DNA of 12,233 nucleotides. Origin: an uncultured Acidimicrobiaceae bacterium. Its GTDB lineage: Bacteria > Actinomycetota > Acidimicrobiia > Acidimicrobiales > Bog-793. A program made the position numbers and the translations under genes. Position 1 is the stretch's first letter. The number at the start of each line of letters is the position of its first letter. Location of the stretch: contig CAIVND010000180.1 of the NCBI GenBank assembly GCA_903907185.1, positions 1 through 12,233 of the forward strand, given 5' to 3'. Of this stretch, positions 1 to 7,013 are shown in pieces. Under the pieces are notes generated by a model. The model worked only from the letters and a program-made list of their open reading frames with translations. It searched no databases and was not told where the DNA came from.

Positions 1-827
1 CATCGGCCGGCGTTGAGACCAGCGGCGTGCTCTCGGAGCTCATAGAGAATCTCGTCCATCTCAAAGGCAGCAAGGATCGTCTCAATGAGGACAGTAGCCC
101 GTATGGTTCCACGTTCAAGATGGAATCGATCTTCTGCAAAGCTAAAGATATCGTTCCAAAGGTGCGCCTCAATGTGGCTCTCTGTCTTTGGAAGGTAAAA
201 GTACGGTCGCTGTAAGTTGATGCGGTTGGGAGAGATGCATGTCATCAGATAGCACCCGAAATCGAACAACGAGCCAGAGATCGCCTCGCCATCAACGAGC
301 AGGTGTTTTTCATCGAGGTGCCATCCGCGGGGACGAACAACAATCGTTGCGATCTGGTCCTTCAGGTGATACTCACGTCCGTCCGGTGACACGAAATCGA
401 TCGTGCGATCGATTGCGTCTGCAAGATTGAGCTGTCCACCAACGAGGTTCTGCCAGGTTGGCGTATTTGAATCCTCGAAATCCGCCATCCATACGCGAGC
501 GCCGGAGTTAAGAGCATTGATTGTCATCCGACGATCCGTTGGCCCGGTGATCTCACACCGCCGGTCTTCAAGGCCAGGTGGGGGAGGAGCGACCTTCCAG
601 TCGGCCTCTCTTATCTCGGAGGTCTCTTCAAGAAAGTCGATCAGTGCGCCGCTATTGATTTCATCCTGACGGATCTCGCGTATCTCAAGCGCGACAGAAC
701 GGGCAGAGTTGAACTCACGATGAAGATCGCGAAGAAAGGTGAGCGTCTCGTTCGAAAGTACTTCCTCGCCACGATCAAGAGCTGGAGCTTTGATCGAAAC
801 GCCCTCTGGAATATCAAGTGCTGCCAT
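1..827 (-). CDS. aceB: Malate synthase A, N-terminal part (runs off the left edge)
   Basis: Malate synthase condenses glyoxylate with acetyl-CoA to give malate, the second step of the glyoxylate shunt in the cytoplasm. I translated this frame by hand on the minus strand: 275 codons from an ATG at 827-825 without a stop, continuing beyond base 1. The family is about 530 residues, so roughly half is visible. Recognisable blocks are WMADFEDSNTPTW (residues 113-125), RPRGWHLDEKH (165-175, carrying the conserved catalytic-site Arg), the segment around FDFGCYLMT (188-196), and TIRATVLIETILAAFEMDEI (241-260), which contains the acidic Mg-site region. The catalytic Asp of the C-terminal half is off the window. 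The start is supported by a strong Shine-Dalgarno GGAGG (revcomp of 834-838) seven bases upstream. It is the A-type enzyme rather than the longer actinobacterial G type, judging from the RPRGWH/EKH spacing. It lies 152 nt downstream of rlmN, behind an inverted repeat that could regulate it. Confidence 0.93.
   Translation of the reverse strand, partial: MAALDIPEGVSIKAPALDRGEEVLSNETLTFLRDLHREFNSARSVALEIREIRQDEINSGALIDFLEETSEIREADWKVAPPPPGLEDRRCEITGPTDRRMTINALNSGARVWMADFEDSNTPTWQNLVGGQLNLADAIDRTIDFVSPDGREYHLKDQIATIVVRPRGWHLDEKHLLVDGEAISGSLFDFGCYLMTCISPNRINLQRPYFYLPKTESHIEAHLWNDIFSFAEDRFHLERGTIRATVLIETILAAFEMDEILYELREHAAGLNAGR
395..414. repeat. 20-bp near-palindrome inside aceB containing two CGATCG words
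   Basis: The arms aatcgatcg (395-403) and cgatcgatt (406-414) are perfect reverse complements around a 2-nt centre. The stretch encodes AIDRTID in aceB, so it may simply reflect codon choice in a genome that favours CGATCG. No separate function is claimed. Confidence 0.5.
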
Positions 828-853
828 CGCTTTCCTCCCTCTCCAATAGATCC

Positions 854-894
854 ATTGTTGTCGATAGCTGGACTAGACGGCTATCGACAACAAT
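854..894. repeat. Perfect 15-bp inverted repeat upstream of aceB (candidate operator or hairpin)
   Basis: The left arm 854-868 (attgttgtcgatagc) and the right arm 880-894 are exact reverse complements, with an 11-nt spacer 869-879. The right end lies 67 nt and the left end 27 nt upstream of the aceB ATG, within the rlmN-aceB gap. As RNA it would form a strong stem-loop. There is no T-run after either arm on either strand, so it is not a standard intrinsic terminator. On the minus strand, TTGTCG in one arm and TATCGA in the other are separated by 18 nt, a spacing that would fit a weak promoter, in which case the arms would overlap its -35 and -10. That reading is inference; a stem that ends or processes the rlmN transcript is the alternative. 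Confidence 0.8.
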
Positions 895-979
895 TTCATC
901 GGATCTGCTTTACCGTTGAGTCCTCACCGAGGTGATGAGGAAGTCGATTAGGCGCTAGCCGCTGCGAATCGTAAGCGAT

Positions 980-2041
980 CTACTTGGACCCTTTTGGCGC
1001 ACGACGGCCGATCTGGATTGGGGTTCGAGCGGCAAGTTGACCACAAGCAGCATCTATGGAGCGTCCCCTTGTACGACGGACCGTTGTGTTCACCCCCAAT
1101 TCTCGGAGCTCGTCTGCAAACTCTTCGACTCTCTCAGGTGAAGAGCCCTCCATCGAAAATGGAGCATCTGTTTGAATTGGGTTAAGAGGAATGAGATTTA
1201 CATGGGCACGTAACTGGCGAGCGATCGAAGCGAGTTCGATTGCGTCCGGGCTTGAATCGTTGACACCCGCAATGAGGGCCCACTCAAAGGAGATTCGACG
1301 GTGTGTCCTTGCGAAATAGTGCTCGAGTGCTGGTACAAGAACTTCAAGCGGATAACGACGATTGATCGGTACCAAACTTGTGCGAAGTTCATTGTTTGCT
1401 GCATGAAGCGAGACAGCAAGGTTCACCTGGAAAGGTTTGTCCGCTAGCAGCAAGATTTGGGGAACAAGGCCCACCGTCGACAACGTGACGTGTCGAGAAG
1501 CAAGTCCGAGATCATTGACAATTCTCTCTACGGCGCGCCAAACACGATCGAAGTTGGCAAATGGTTCGCCCATTCCCATAAACACCACGTGGTCGAGCCG
1601 ACGTCCAGATTCACGTGATCGACGCGCGGCAAAGACAACCTGCTCGACGATCTCACCAGTTGTCAATTGCCTCGTATAACCGCCGTGTCCCGTTGCGCAG
1701 AACGTGCATGCCATGGCACAACCAGCCTGCGAGGAGATGCAAACAGTCGAGTAGTCCCGATAGTGCATCAACACGGTTTCAATCTCGGAGGAATCGTGCA
1801 GGCGGAAAAGCCATTTCACCGTCTTCCCATCGTCTGCGGAAAGCTCAGTCACGATCTCTAGGGCTGAGTCGAGCTCTGTACGCAAAGAAAGCCGTTCGCG
1901 AAGTGCGCGAGGAAACACGGAAAGTTCATCCACCTCACTGAACTTTTGATAAAGACCATCATGAAGTTGCTTGAGACGATAAGAAGGTTCACCTACGAGC
2001 AATTCAGCGAGATCACTATCTTCGAGATCGTATCGACTCAT
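980..2041 (-). CDS. rlmN: RlmN, dual-specificity rRNA/tRNA adenine-C2 methyltransferase (radical SAM)
   Basis: RlmN methylates C2 of A2503 in 23S rRNA and, in characterised members, A37 of some tRNAs, using a radical SAM mechanism with a methyl-cysteine intermediate. The 353-residue protein has the radical SAM CxxxCxxC motif (C108, C112, C115), GMGEP (156-160) for SAM binding, and LAVSLHAANNELR (208-220). The two mechanistic cysteines of the family are both present: C101 in CISSQAG and C333 in DAACGQL, matching E. coli C118 and C355. Length is normal. The start ATG (2041-2039) overlaps the TGA of mshD (2040-2038), so translation is probably coupled to mshD. Cfr resistance methyltransferases share the fold but act on C8; genome context and the overall RlmN-like sequence favour RlmN. 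Confidence 0.95.
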   Translation of the reverse strand: MSRYDLEDSDLAELLVGEPSYRLKQLHDGLYQKFSEVDELSVFPRALRERLSLRTELDSALEIVTELSADDGKTVKWLFRLHDSSEIETVLMHYRDYSTVCISSQAGCAMACTFCATGHGGYTRQLTTGEIVEQVVFAARRSRESGRRLDHVVFMGMGEPFANFDRVWRAVERIVNDLGLASRHVTLSTVGLVPQILLLADKPFQVNLAVSLHAANNELRTSLVPINRRYPLEVLVPALEHYFARTHRRISFEWALIAGVNDSSPDAIELASIARQLRAHVNLIPLNPIQTDAPFSMEGSSPERVEEFADELRELGVNTTVRRTRGRSIDAACGQLAARTPIQIGRRAPKGSK

Positions 2042-2964
2042 GATTGGGCCGACTCCACAGTGATCACGTAGGCAAGATCGATGTGGTCGATAACGAAACC
2101 AAGTGATAGATAGAGAGCCACAGCGGCGGTGTTGTCCGCGTCGACGTAGAGCATTGCAACGTGAATGTCTCGATGAGCAAGATAGTTAAGCCCGCGTATG
2201 AGCAAGGACTTTCCAAGACCAGTTCGTCGTGCCTCCGGTGATATGCCTATGACGTAGATCTCACCTATGAGATCGTCACCATCATCATGGATCTTGGTCC
2301 AGCAAAACCCATCGATTCCGTTATCGCCTTCGTGAAGAAGAAAGCCTTCGGGATCGAACCAAGGTTGCGCCTCTCGATCGAGCAGAGTCGTGATATCCCA
2401 CGCTCCCTGTTCAGGATGTTCAGAGAAGGCCACTCGATTGAGTGCCAACCACTCTGTCTCATCGCGTCCTGGTTCAAACGATCGCGTATCAATTGCGACG
2501 ATCGAATCTTGCTCTGGCAGGGGCAGCGATCTCGTCATCTGATAAAGCTCACGGCCCCGATCAAATCCAAGGGTCGCTGCAACCTCGTTATGACGTGCGG
2601 TGGGCTTCGGCACCCACAGATGGACAGGGCCTCCGCCGTCGACTGCCACCTCGTCGAGCGCCTGTTGCAAAAGGGCTATAGCAACGCCGTTGTCAGAGTG
2701 CCGGATGCTGGGATGGATTACATATTCGATCGACCAACTCTTCGTTCCCTTTGCGAGCTGTGCATAGCCGACAACTCGTTCGTGACCTGCCTCACGAGCG
2801 ACAAACCCGGCAAATCCAGCACGTCCGCCCTGTACGAGGTCGAGCCACTTGTGTTCTCCAAGCGGAGCATGATCGTCGACTCGCTCTGCCGCCCGTAATA
2901 GGCGCGACACAGCAGCGATGTCCTCTTCACCCATTCGACGCTTTACCTCAACTAAATGCACCAT
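2038..2964 (-). CDS. mshD: Mycothiol synthase MshD (tandem GNAT acetyltransferase)
   Basis: MshD transfers acetyl from acetyl-CoA to Cys-GlcN-Ins, the last step of mycothiol synthesis, in the cytoplasm. The 308-residue product has two GNAT halves, as in the family. The degenerate N-terminal half is residues ~5-150. The C-terminal half has the diagnostic segments NRVAFSEHPEQGAW (196-209), WFDPEGFLL (222-230), GFCWTKIH, GEIYVIGISPEARRTGLGKSLL (acetyl-CoA loop RRTGLGKS) and MLYVDADNTAAVALYLSLGF near the end. These are characteristic of mycothiol synthases rather than generic GNATs and are the main taxonomic clue in the window. The start is the ATG at 2964, where no clear Shine-Dalgarno is visible. 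GTG as codon 2 (2961-2959) is an alternative start if the transcript is leaderless. M11 is less likely, because homologues align upstream of it. Its stop overlaps the rlmN start by 4 nt. Confidence 0.92.
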   Translation of the reverse strand: MVHLVEVKRRMGEEDIAAVSRLLRAAERVDDHAPLGEHKWLDLVQGGRAGFAGFVAREAGHERVVGYAQLAKGTKSWSIEYVIHPSIRHSDNGVAIALLQQALDEVAVDGGGPVHLWVPKPTARHNEVAATLGFDRGRELYQMTRSLPLPEQDSIVAIDTRSFEPGRDETEWLALNRVAFSEHPEQGAWDITTLLDREAQPWFDPEGFLLHEGDNGIDGFCWTKIHDDGDDLIGEIYVIGISPEARRTGLGKSLLIRGLNYLAHRDIHVAMLYVDADNTAAVALYLSLGFVIDHIDLAYVITVESAQS

Positions 2965-2967
2965 ACG

Positions 2968-2973
2968 AGGGTA
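2968..2973 (-). promoter_or_regulatory. Possible -10 element for mshD (leaderless GTG start)
   Basis: On the minus strand TACCCT fits TANNNT and is followed by exactly 6 nt before GTG, codon 2 of mshD. This would place transcription start at the GTG. It is weak and post hoc, because it requires using codon 2 as the start. Confidence 0.2.
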
Positions 2974-3009
2974 TCGGCCAATTGAACCAAACGGGGAAGC
3001 AGTAGTCGT

Positions 3010-3015
3010 TAATCT
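3010..3015 (+). promoter_or_regulatory. Possible -10 element for nth (leaderless start)
   Basis: TAATCT fits the TANNNT -10 consensus and lies 6 nt before the nth ATG at 3022, where no Shine-Dalgarno is visible. A TTGAAC at 2982-2987 is 22 nt upstream, too far for a normal -35. Leaderless transcripts with this layout are common in Actinobacteria; use of this one is inference. Confidence 0.35.
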
Positions 3016-3021
3016 TGGTCA

Positions 3022-3729
3022 ATGCCGGTTCCTCGTTCGTTAAAGACTCGGGCGGGAATGATCAACGAGCGATTGACCCGGACATTTCCAGGTAGTGCAA
3101 AAGAACTCTGTGCTCTTCGCTATGACAGTCCATTTCAGCTTCTTGTGGCAACCATCCTTTCGGCCCAGTGCACTGACGTCCGCGTCAATATCGTGATGCC
3201 CGAGATGATTCGTCGCTTTCCGACCCCACTTCGGCTAGCTGAGGCAAACCCCGAGGAGGTCGAATCAGTCATTCGATCGACCGGTTTCTATCATGCGAAG
3301 ACGAAGAGTCTTCTTGGCATGTCAAAGGGACTTCTTAGTCGGTTCGAGGGCGAGGTGCCTCAGGATCTCGAGGACTTGGTCACGCTCCCGGGGGTTGGTC
3401 GAAAGACGGGAAACGTGATTCGGTCAGTTGCGTTCGGTCTTCCGGGTCTCCCCGTGGACACGCATGTCGGGCGATTGGCACGCCGCCTTGGGCTCACATC
3501 AGAGGAAGATCCAGTCAAGGTCGAACATGCTCTAGGTCGATTACTACCGCAAGAGCTTTGGGGAGGTCTCAGTTTGCGCCTTATTCTCCACGGCAGGGAG
3601 GTTTGTCATTCGAGAAGCCCCCGCTGCGAACGGTGCGAACTTGCCGATATCTGCCCAAGTTCTCCCGAAAACTCGAGGCGCGGGTCGTCAATCGCTACAA
3701 AAAAGAGATCCCCTAACGACGCGAGTTGA
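3022..3729 (+). CDS. nth: Endonuclease III (base-excision DNA glycosylase/AP lyase)
   Basis: Endonuclease III removes oxidised pyrimidines from DNA and nicks the abasic site. The 235-residue protein has the helix-hairpin-helix LPGVGRKTGNVI (122-133) with the catalytic Lys at K128, followed by VDTHVGRLARRLGL with the catalytic Asp at D146. A [4Fe-4S] cluster motif C-x6-C-x2-C-x5-C is complete at C195, C202, C205 and C211. An early block ILSAQCTDVRVN (45-56) is typical. The ~24-residue Ser/Arg-rich C-terminal tail after the cluster is variable in the family. The ATG at 3022 is used here; M13 (ATG at 3058) is possible, since neither has a convincing Shine-Dalgarno. It is divergent from mshD, and its last 17 nt overlap the end of the small gene on the other strand. 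Confidence 0.95.
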   Translation: MPVPRSLKTRAGMINERLTRTFPGSAKELCALRYDSPFQLLVATILSAQCTDVRVNIVMPEMIRRFPTPLRLAEANPEEVESVIRSTGFYHAKTKSLLGMSKGLLSRFEGEVPQDLEDLVTLPGVGRKTGNVIRSVAFGLPGLPVDTHVGRLARRLGLTSEEDPVKVEHALGRLLPQELWGGLSLRLILHGREVCHSRSPRCERCELADICPSSPENSRRGSSIATKKRSPNDAS

Positions 3730-3904
3730 GAAGGCGGATTGTTCTTCTGTGAGCTCCAAAAAGGGCCCGCTCAACTGCAAAAAGCTCCTTCGCAACTCCG
3801 TCATCCTTTTGACGGTGAGACTCCTCCGCCATTGAGGTAAATCGATTGGTGAGCTGTTCGAGCATGTCCGCCAGCGAAGAGAGTTCCGAAGTATCAAGAG
3901 CCAT
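3713..3904 (-). CDS. Small protein of unknown function (63 aa)
   Basis: A 63-residue product, highly charged, with no signal peptide or membrane segment. The sequence is helical in character: a heptad-like region SELSSLADMLEQLTNRF (6-22), then a stretch ELFAVERALFGAHRRTIRLL (40-59) that could form a second amphipathic helix. Short two-helix proteins with an ELFEVER-like segment are, to my recollection, found as unnamed small proteins in Actinobacteria; I cannot verify homology here and assign no function. Support for being real: AAGG is placed 7 nt upstream of the ATG, a TANNNT element (TAAGGT) lies 6 nt upstream, and the gene fills the otherwise empty space between nth and hisD. It ends inside the nth 3' end (17-nt antisense overlap), and its start is 50 nt from hisD on the opposite strand. 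Confidence 0.6.
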   Translation of the reverse strand: MALDTSELSSLADMLEQLTNRFTSMAEESHRQKDDGVAKELFAVERALFGAHRRTIRLLNSRR

Positions 3905-3910
3905 GTCCTT

Positions 3911-3916
3911 ACCTTA
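3911..3916 (-). promoter_or_regulatory. Possible -10 element for the 63-aa gene
   Basis: On the minus strand TAAGGT (TANNNT) is followed by 6 nt and then the ATG at 3904-3902. The same bases contain AAGG, which could instead serve as a Shine-Dalgarno, so the two readings compete. Confidence 0.25.
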
Positions 3917-3954
3917 CCGAGCATGGAGAGCAGATTCGCTACGCTGGCACGACC

Positions 3955-5256
3955 ATGGTGCAATTACTTGATCTGAGAAACACCCGTCCCGGCGACCCAC
4001 TTGATTTACCGCGTCCTGATCTTGGCGCAGAGGGCCCGGTCGCTGATGTGCGCAAGATTTTGGCAGAGGTACGTAGCCGAGGCGACAGCGCGGTTCGTGA
4101 GTTTTCGAGGCGTTTCGACGGTGTGCAAATTGATGAACTACGTGTCGATCAGCATGAGATCGATAGCGCCCCAGGGAAGCTCTCCAAAGACCTTTTGGCG
4201 GGTCTCACGGAAGCCAGAGATGCGGTTGATGCGTTCTATCGTCACCAGGCTGATCAGGTTGGACTCTATGTACGAGAGGGGATAGAGGTCCAACACCTCC
4301 TGCTACCGGTAGATCGAGCGGGCGTTTATGCACCGGGAGGTCGGGCAAAATATCCCTCCTCAGTGATCATGACAGCGGTCCCAGCTCGTGTAGCGGGTGT
4401 CGGCGCGATCGCTGCGTGTATACCTCCAAGCTCTGATGGCTCGCTTCCAGTCGAGATACTTGCCGCAGCGAGCATTGCCGGAGTCGATGAGGTCTACCGA
4501 GTCGGAGGTGCGCAAGCTATTGCTGCGATGGCTTATGGAACCGAGTCGATCGAAAAAGTTGATGTCATCGTAGGTCCGGGATCAAAGTGGGTTTCAATCG
4601 CTCAACGCGAAGTGCGGGGAGTTGTCGGAGTCCCAGCTGCCTTTGCGGGGCCATCTGAGGTGGTCGTAATTGCGGATGAAACAACGCCAATCGATTGGGC
4701 CGCAATCGACGTCATTGTCCAGGCAGAGCATGGTCCAGACGGCCTTGCTTGGTTGGTCACGTGGTCAGAACGTGTGGCAACCGAGGTGATCGCAACAATT
4801 GATCGACTTGTAGCGAGATCACCAAGGAGAGCTGAGACCGAATCCACTCTGAACGGTGGCGGCTATGTCGTGCTTGTCGACTCGCCAGAACGGGCAATGG
4901 AGGTGTCGAACGCGATCGCCCCTGAACACCTTGAGATCCTGACCGACAGTGCAGATGAGCTTCTTGGCCTCGTGCGTCACGCGGGGGCAGTATTTCTTGG
5001 TCAACTTTCCTCGGCGAGTGTCGGTGACTACATCGCAGGTCCAAGTCACGTACTTCCAACTTTTGCTACAGCACGATTTGCAAGCGTCCTTGGCGTTGAA
5101 GACTTCACCCGAAGAGTGCATGCTGTTCGGGTGACCGATCAAGGAATTAGTCGAGTTGCGCCTCACGTTGCTGCAATTGCGAGCGCAGAGGGACTCGCTG
5201 CACACGCTGAATCGGTACGTATGCGCATTGGGGAGCCGACATGGAGCAAAGAATAG
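3955..5256 (+). CDS. hisD: Histidinol dehydrogenase
   Basis: HisD oxidises L-histidinol to L-histidine in two NAD-dependent steps. The 433-residue protein is full length. Visible active-site residues, with E. coli equivalents recalled from the family: E324/H325 in NAIAPEHLEI (E326/H327), zinc/substrate ligands Q256 and H259 in VQAEHGP (Q259/H262), D358 in SVGDYIAGPSH (D360), E412 and H417 in AEGLAAHAES (E414/H419), and S234 in FAGPSEVVV. NAD-contact positions Y125 and Q187 are kept, but the usual Asn of GPGN is Ser (GPGS, S210). It is the first gene of the his train. The ATG at 3955 has no obvious Shine-Dalgarno; a TACGCT at 3940-3945 could be a -10 giving a leader of only a few bases. GTG at 3958 is an alternative start. 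Its 3' end overlaps hisC by 16 nt. Confidence 0.96.
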   Translation: MVQLLDLRNTRPGDPLDLPRPDLGAEGPVADVRKILAEVRSRGDSAVREFSRRFDGVQIDELRVDQHEIDSAPGKLSKDLLAGLTEARDAVDAFYRHQADQVGLYVREGIEVQHLLLPVDRAGVYAPGGRAKYPSSVIMTAVPARVAGVGAIAACIPPSSDGSLPVEILAAASIAGVDEVYRVGGAQAIAAMAYGTESIEKVDVIVGPGSKWVSIAQREVRGVVGVPAAFAGPSEVVVIADETTPIDWAAIDVIVQAEHGPDGLAWLVTWSERVATEVIATIDRLVARSPRRAETESTLNGGGYVVLVDSPERAMEVSNAIAPEHLEILTDSADELLGLVRHAGAVFLGQLSSASVGDYIAGPSHVLPTFATARFASVLGVEDFTRRVHAVRVTDQGISRVAPHVAAIASAEGLAAHAESVRMRIGEPTWSKE

Positions 5257-6341
5257 AAATCGAGCCAATTATCGGTCCAAGAGCTGATGTTGCTCTGATG
5301 GCTGGTTACTACTCACCCCAAATCGAAGTCGATGTCCGTCTCAATACAAACGAGGCACCCGAGCCGCCGCCTCCAGATTTCCTATCCCGGCTTCAGGAGC
5401 GTCTTACGGAGATCGATTTCAATCGGTACCCTGAACGCGAGGCAAACCAGCTTCGCCAAGCCATTGCAAAACACCATGGGGTCGCGCTCAACCAGGTGTA
5501 CTGCGCAAATGGATCCAATGAGATCCTTCAATCCATCCTGCTTGCCTATGGGGGAGATGGTCGCTTCGCAGCTGTTTTCGAGCCGACCTATGCGCTTCAC
5601 TCCCACATTGCGCAGGTGACAGGGACGAGCGTCGTTTCGGGAGTTCGCAACAGCGACTTCTTGATCGAACTTACAGAGTTTGACCGCGTCGTCCACGAGT
5701 GTGAAGTCCAATCAGGCTCCCGTCCAGCCGTTACCTTTCTCTGCTCGCCGAACAATCCGACCGGTCGTCTTGAACCTTTCGAAACCATCACGGGCGTCTT
5801 GGAACGATCATCTGGCCTCGTCATCGTTGACGAAGCGTACGGCCAATTTGCCCCACGGTCGGCCATCGACCTGCTGGCAGCACACCGGAACCTTTTAGTA
5901 GTGCGAACTTTCTCAAAGACCTGGTCCCTGGCGGCGCTCCGTCTTGGTTATGTCATTGCTGACTCGGAGATCATCGACGCGCTTTGGCGGGTAACTCTTC
6001 CCTACCACCTCGATGCGATCAAGCAGGTTGCGGGAGAGCTCGCCCTGGAGTTCGAGTCAGAGATGAACGATCGAGTTGAGCGGATCGTGGCAGAACGTGT
6101 CCGTCTTGTAGGTGAACTCAAGAAACTTCCTCTTCGGGTTATCCCCTCTGATGCAAACTTCATTCTCTTCCAGCTCAACGGTGGCGATGCGAAGGGCGCG
6201 TGGCAGTCTCTCGTCGACCGCTCCGTTCTCGTTCGAGATATCTCCAGCCTCCCGAGACTTGCTGGTTTCCTCCGAGTAACGATAGGTACCAGCGAGGAAA
6301 ATGACCTCTTCCTCCAGGCCCTTCGTGACGTTCTTGCCTGA
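5241..6341 (+). CDS. hisC: Histidinol-phosphate aminotransferase
   Basis: HisC transfers an amino group from glutamate to imidazole-acetol phosphate, giving histidinol phosphate; it uses PLP. The 366-residue protein is a class-II-like fold type I aminotransferase: NTNEAP near the N-terminus (35-40), YP/NGSNE region (63-94), SPNNPTG (169-175), VDEAYGQF with the PLP-ring Asp at D197, TFSKTWSLAALRLGY with the PLP lysine at K226, and FLRVTIGT with the substrate-carboxylate Arg at R345. Length is normal. The start overlaps the end of hisD by 16 nt and is supported by GGGGAG six bases upstream of the ATG. Within a his cluster the HisC assignment is strong, although this family can also act on aromatic amino acids. 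Confidence 0.95.
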   Translation: MEQRIEIEPIIGPRADVALMAGYYSPQIEVDVRLNTNEAPEPPPPDFLSRLQERLTEIDFNRYPEREANQLRQAIAKHHGVALNQVYCANGSNEILQSILLAYGGDGRFAAVFEPTYALHSHIAQVTGTSVVSGVRNSDFLIELTEFDRVVHECEVQSGSRPAVTFLCSPNNPTGRLEPFETITGVLERSSGLVIVDEAYGQFAPRSAIDLLAAHRNLLVVRTFSKTWSLAALRLGYVIADSEIIDALWRVTLPYHLDAIKQVAGELALEFESEMNDRVERIVAERVRLVGELKKLPLRVIPSDANFILFQLNGGDAKGAWQSLVDRSVLVRDISSLPRLAGFLRVTIGTSEENDLFLQALRDVLA

Positions 6342-6378
6342 CCGCTTCAGATTCACGAAGTCGTGCGAGACTAAGAAA

Positions 6379-7008
6379 ATGACTGATCCTAATGCTGGAC
6401 CTGTGAAAATCGAAGGTAAACGCGCTGCAAAACTGCACCGTGTTACGAATGAGAGCGATATCAATGTCGTCATGGACCTCGCAGGTTCAGGAGTGACCGA
6501 TGTTGTGACTGGTCTTCCCTTTTTCGATCACATGCTCACCCAACTGGGAAAGCACGCTGGAATCGACCTAGCGGTACAGGCAAGCGGAGATCTACAGGTT
6601 GATGCTCACCACACAGTTGAAGATACGGGGATCGTCATCGGACAGACACTCGCCTGTGCGCTCGGGGATAAGACTGGCGTTCGACGGTTCGCCTCACTTT
6701 CGCTACCTCTCGATGAGTCATTGGTGGAAGTCTCGATCGATCTCTCTGGCCGTCCTTTCATTCACTATGACGGTCCCTTTGCACCTGATGCACCCAAGCT
6801 AGGAGAGCCAGGATTTGATCCACAGCTCGCAGAGGAGTTTTTTAGAGCATTTGCTATGGCCGCAGGCATGACTGCTCACATCACGCTTCGTTACGGAAAA
6901 AATTCTCACCACATTATTGAAGCCACATTCAAGGCATTTGCGCGAGTGCTCCGCGAGGTGATCCGTATTGAAGGCGACCAGATACCGAGCACAAAGGGTG
7001 TGCTCTAA
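6379..7008 (+). CDS. hisB: Imidazoleglycerol-phosphate dehydratase (monofunctional HisB)
   Basis: HisB dehydrates imidazoleglycerol phosphate to imidazole-acetol phosphate at a di-manganese site. The 209-residue protein has the paired His motifs of the family: FFDHMLTQLGKHA (48-60), DAHHTVEDTGI (75-85) and NSHHIIEATFKAFAR (175-189). There is no N-terminal phosphatase domain, so histidinol-phosphate phosphatase must be a separate gene, not in this window. The open frame extends upstream to an ATG at 6301, but that would add 26 atypical residues and overlap hisC by 41 nt. The ATG at 6379 gives the normal family length and N-terminus, though its Shine-Dalgarno is weak. The gap to hisC is 37 nt and to hisH 5 nt. 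Confidence 0.94.
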   Translation: MTDPNAGPVKIEGKRAAKLHRVTNESDINVVMDLAGSGVTDVVTGLPFFDHMLTQLGKHAGIDLAVQASGDLQVDAHHTVEDTGIVIGQTLACALGDKTGVRRFASLSLPLDESLVEVSIDLSGRPFIHYDGPFAPDAPKLGEPGFDPQLAEEFFRAFAMAAGMTAHITLRYGKNSHHIIEATFKAFARVLREVIRIEGDQIPSTKGVL

Positions 7009-7013
7009 GCCTG

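Noticed and set aside
239..935. Open plus-strand frames across the left 900 bases
   Set aside because: They lie antisense to aceB, whose minus-strand translation is a clear malate synthase; the plus-strand products resemble no family.
921..941. Short inverted repeat (6-bp arms tcctca/tgagga) after rlmN, as a terminator
   Set aside because: The stem is weak, there is no T-run on the minus strand after it, and alternative pairings compete. Not called as a terminator.
2287..2898. A 203-codon plus-strand open frame opposite mshD
   Set aside because: The minus strand encodes a recognisable mycothiol synthase across the whole span; the plus frame is a shadow.
3688..3963. Longer 91-codon minus-strand frame overlapping the 63-aa gene
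   Set aside because: It is in a different frame, would overlap the hisD start, and has less convincing start signals than the 63-aa frame.
6352..6363. Small inverted repeat cacga-ag-tcgtg in the hisC-hisB gap
   Set aside because: Five-base arms with a 2-nt centre are expected by chance and too weak for a terminator or attenuator.
6301..6378. Upstream extension of hisB to the ATG at 6301
   Set aside because: It adds 26 residues unlike the family and overlaps hisC by 41 nt; the ATG at 6379 gives a normal HisB.
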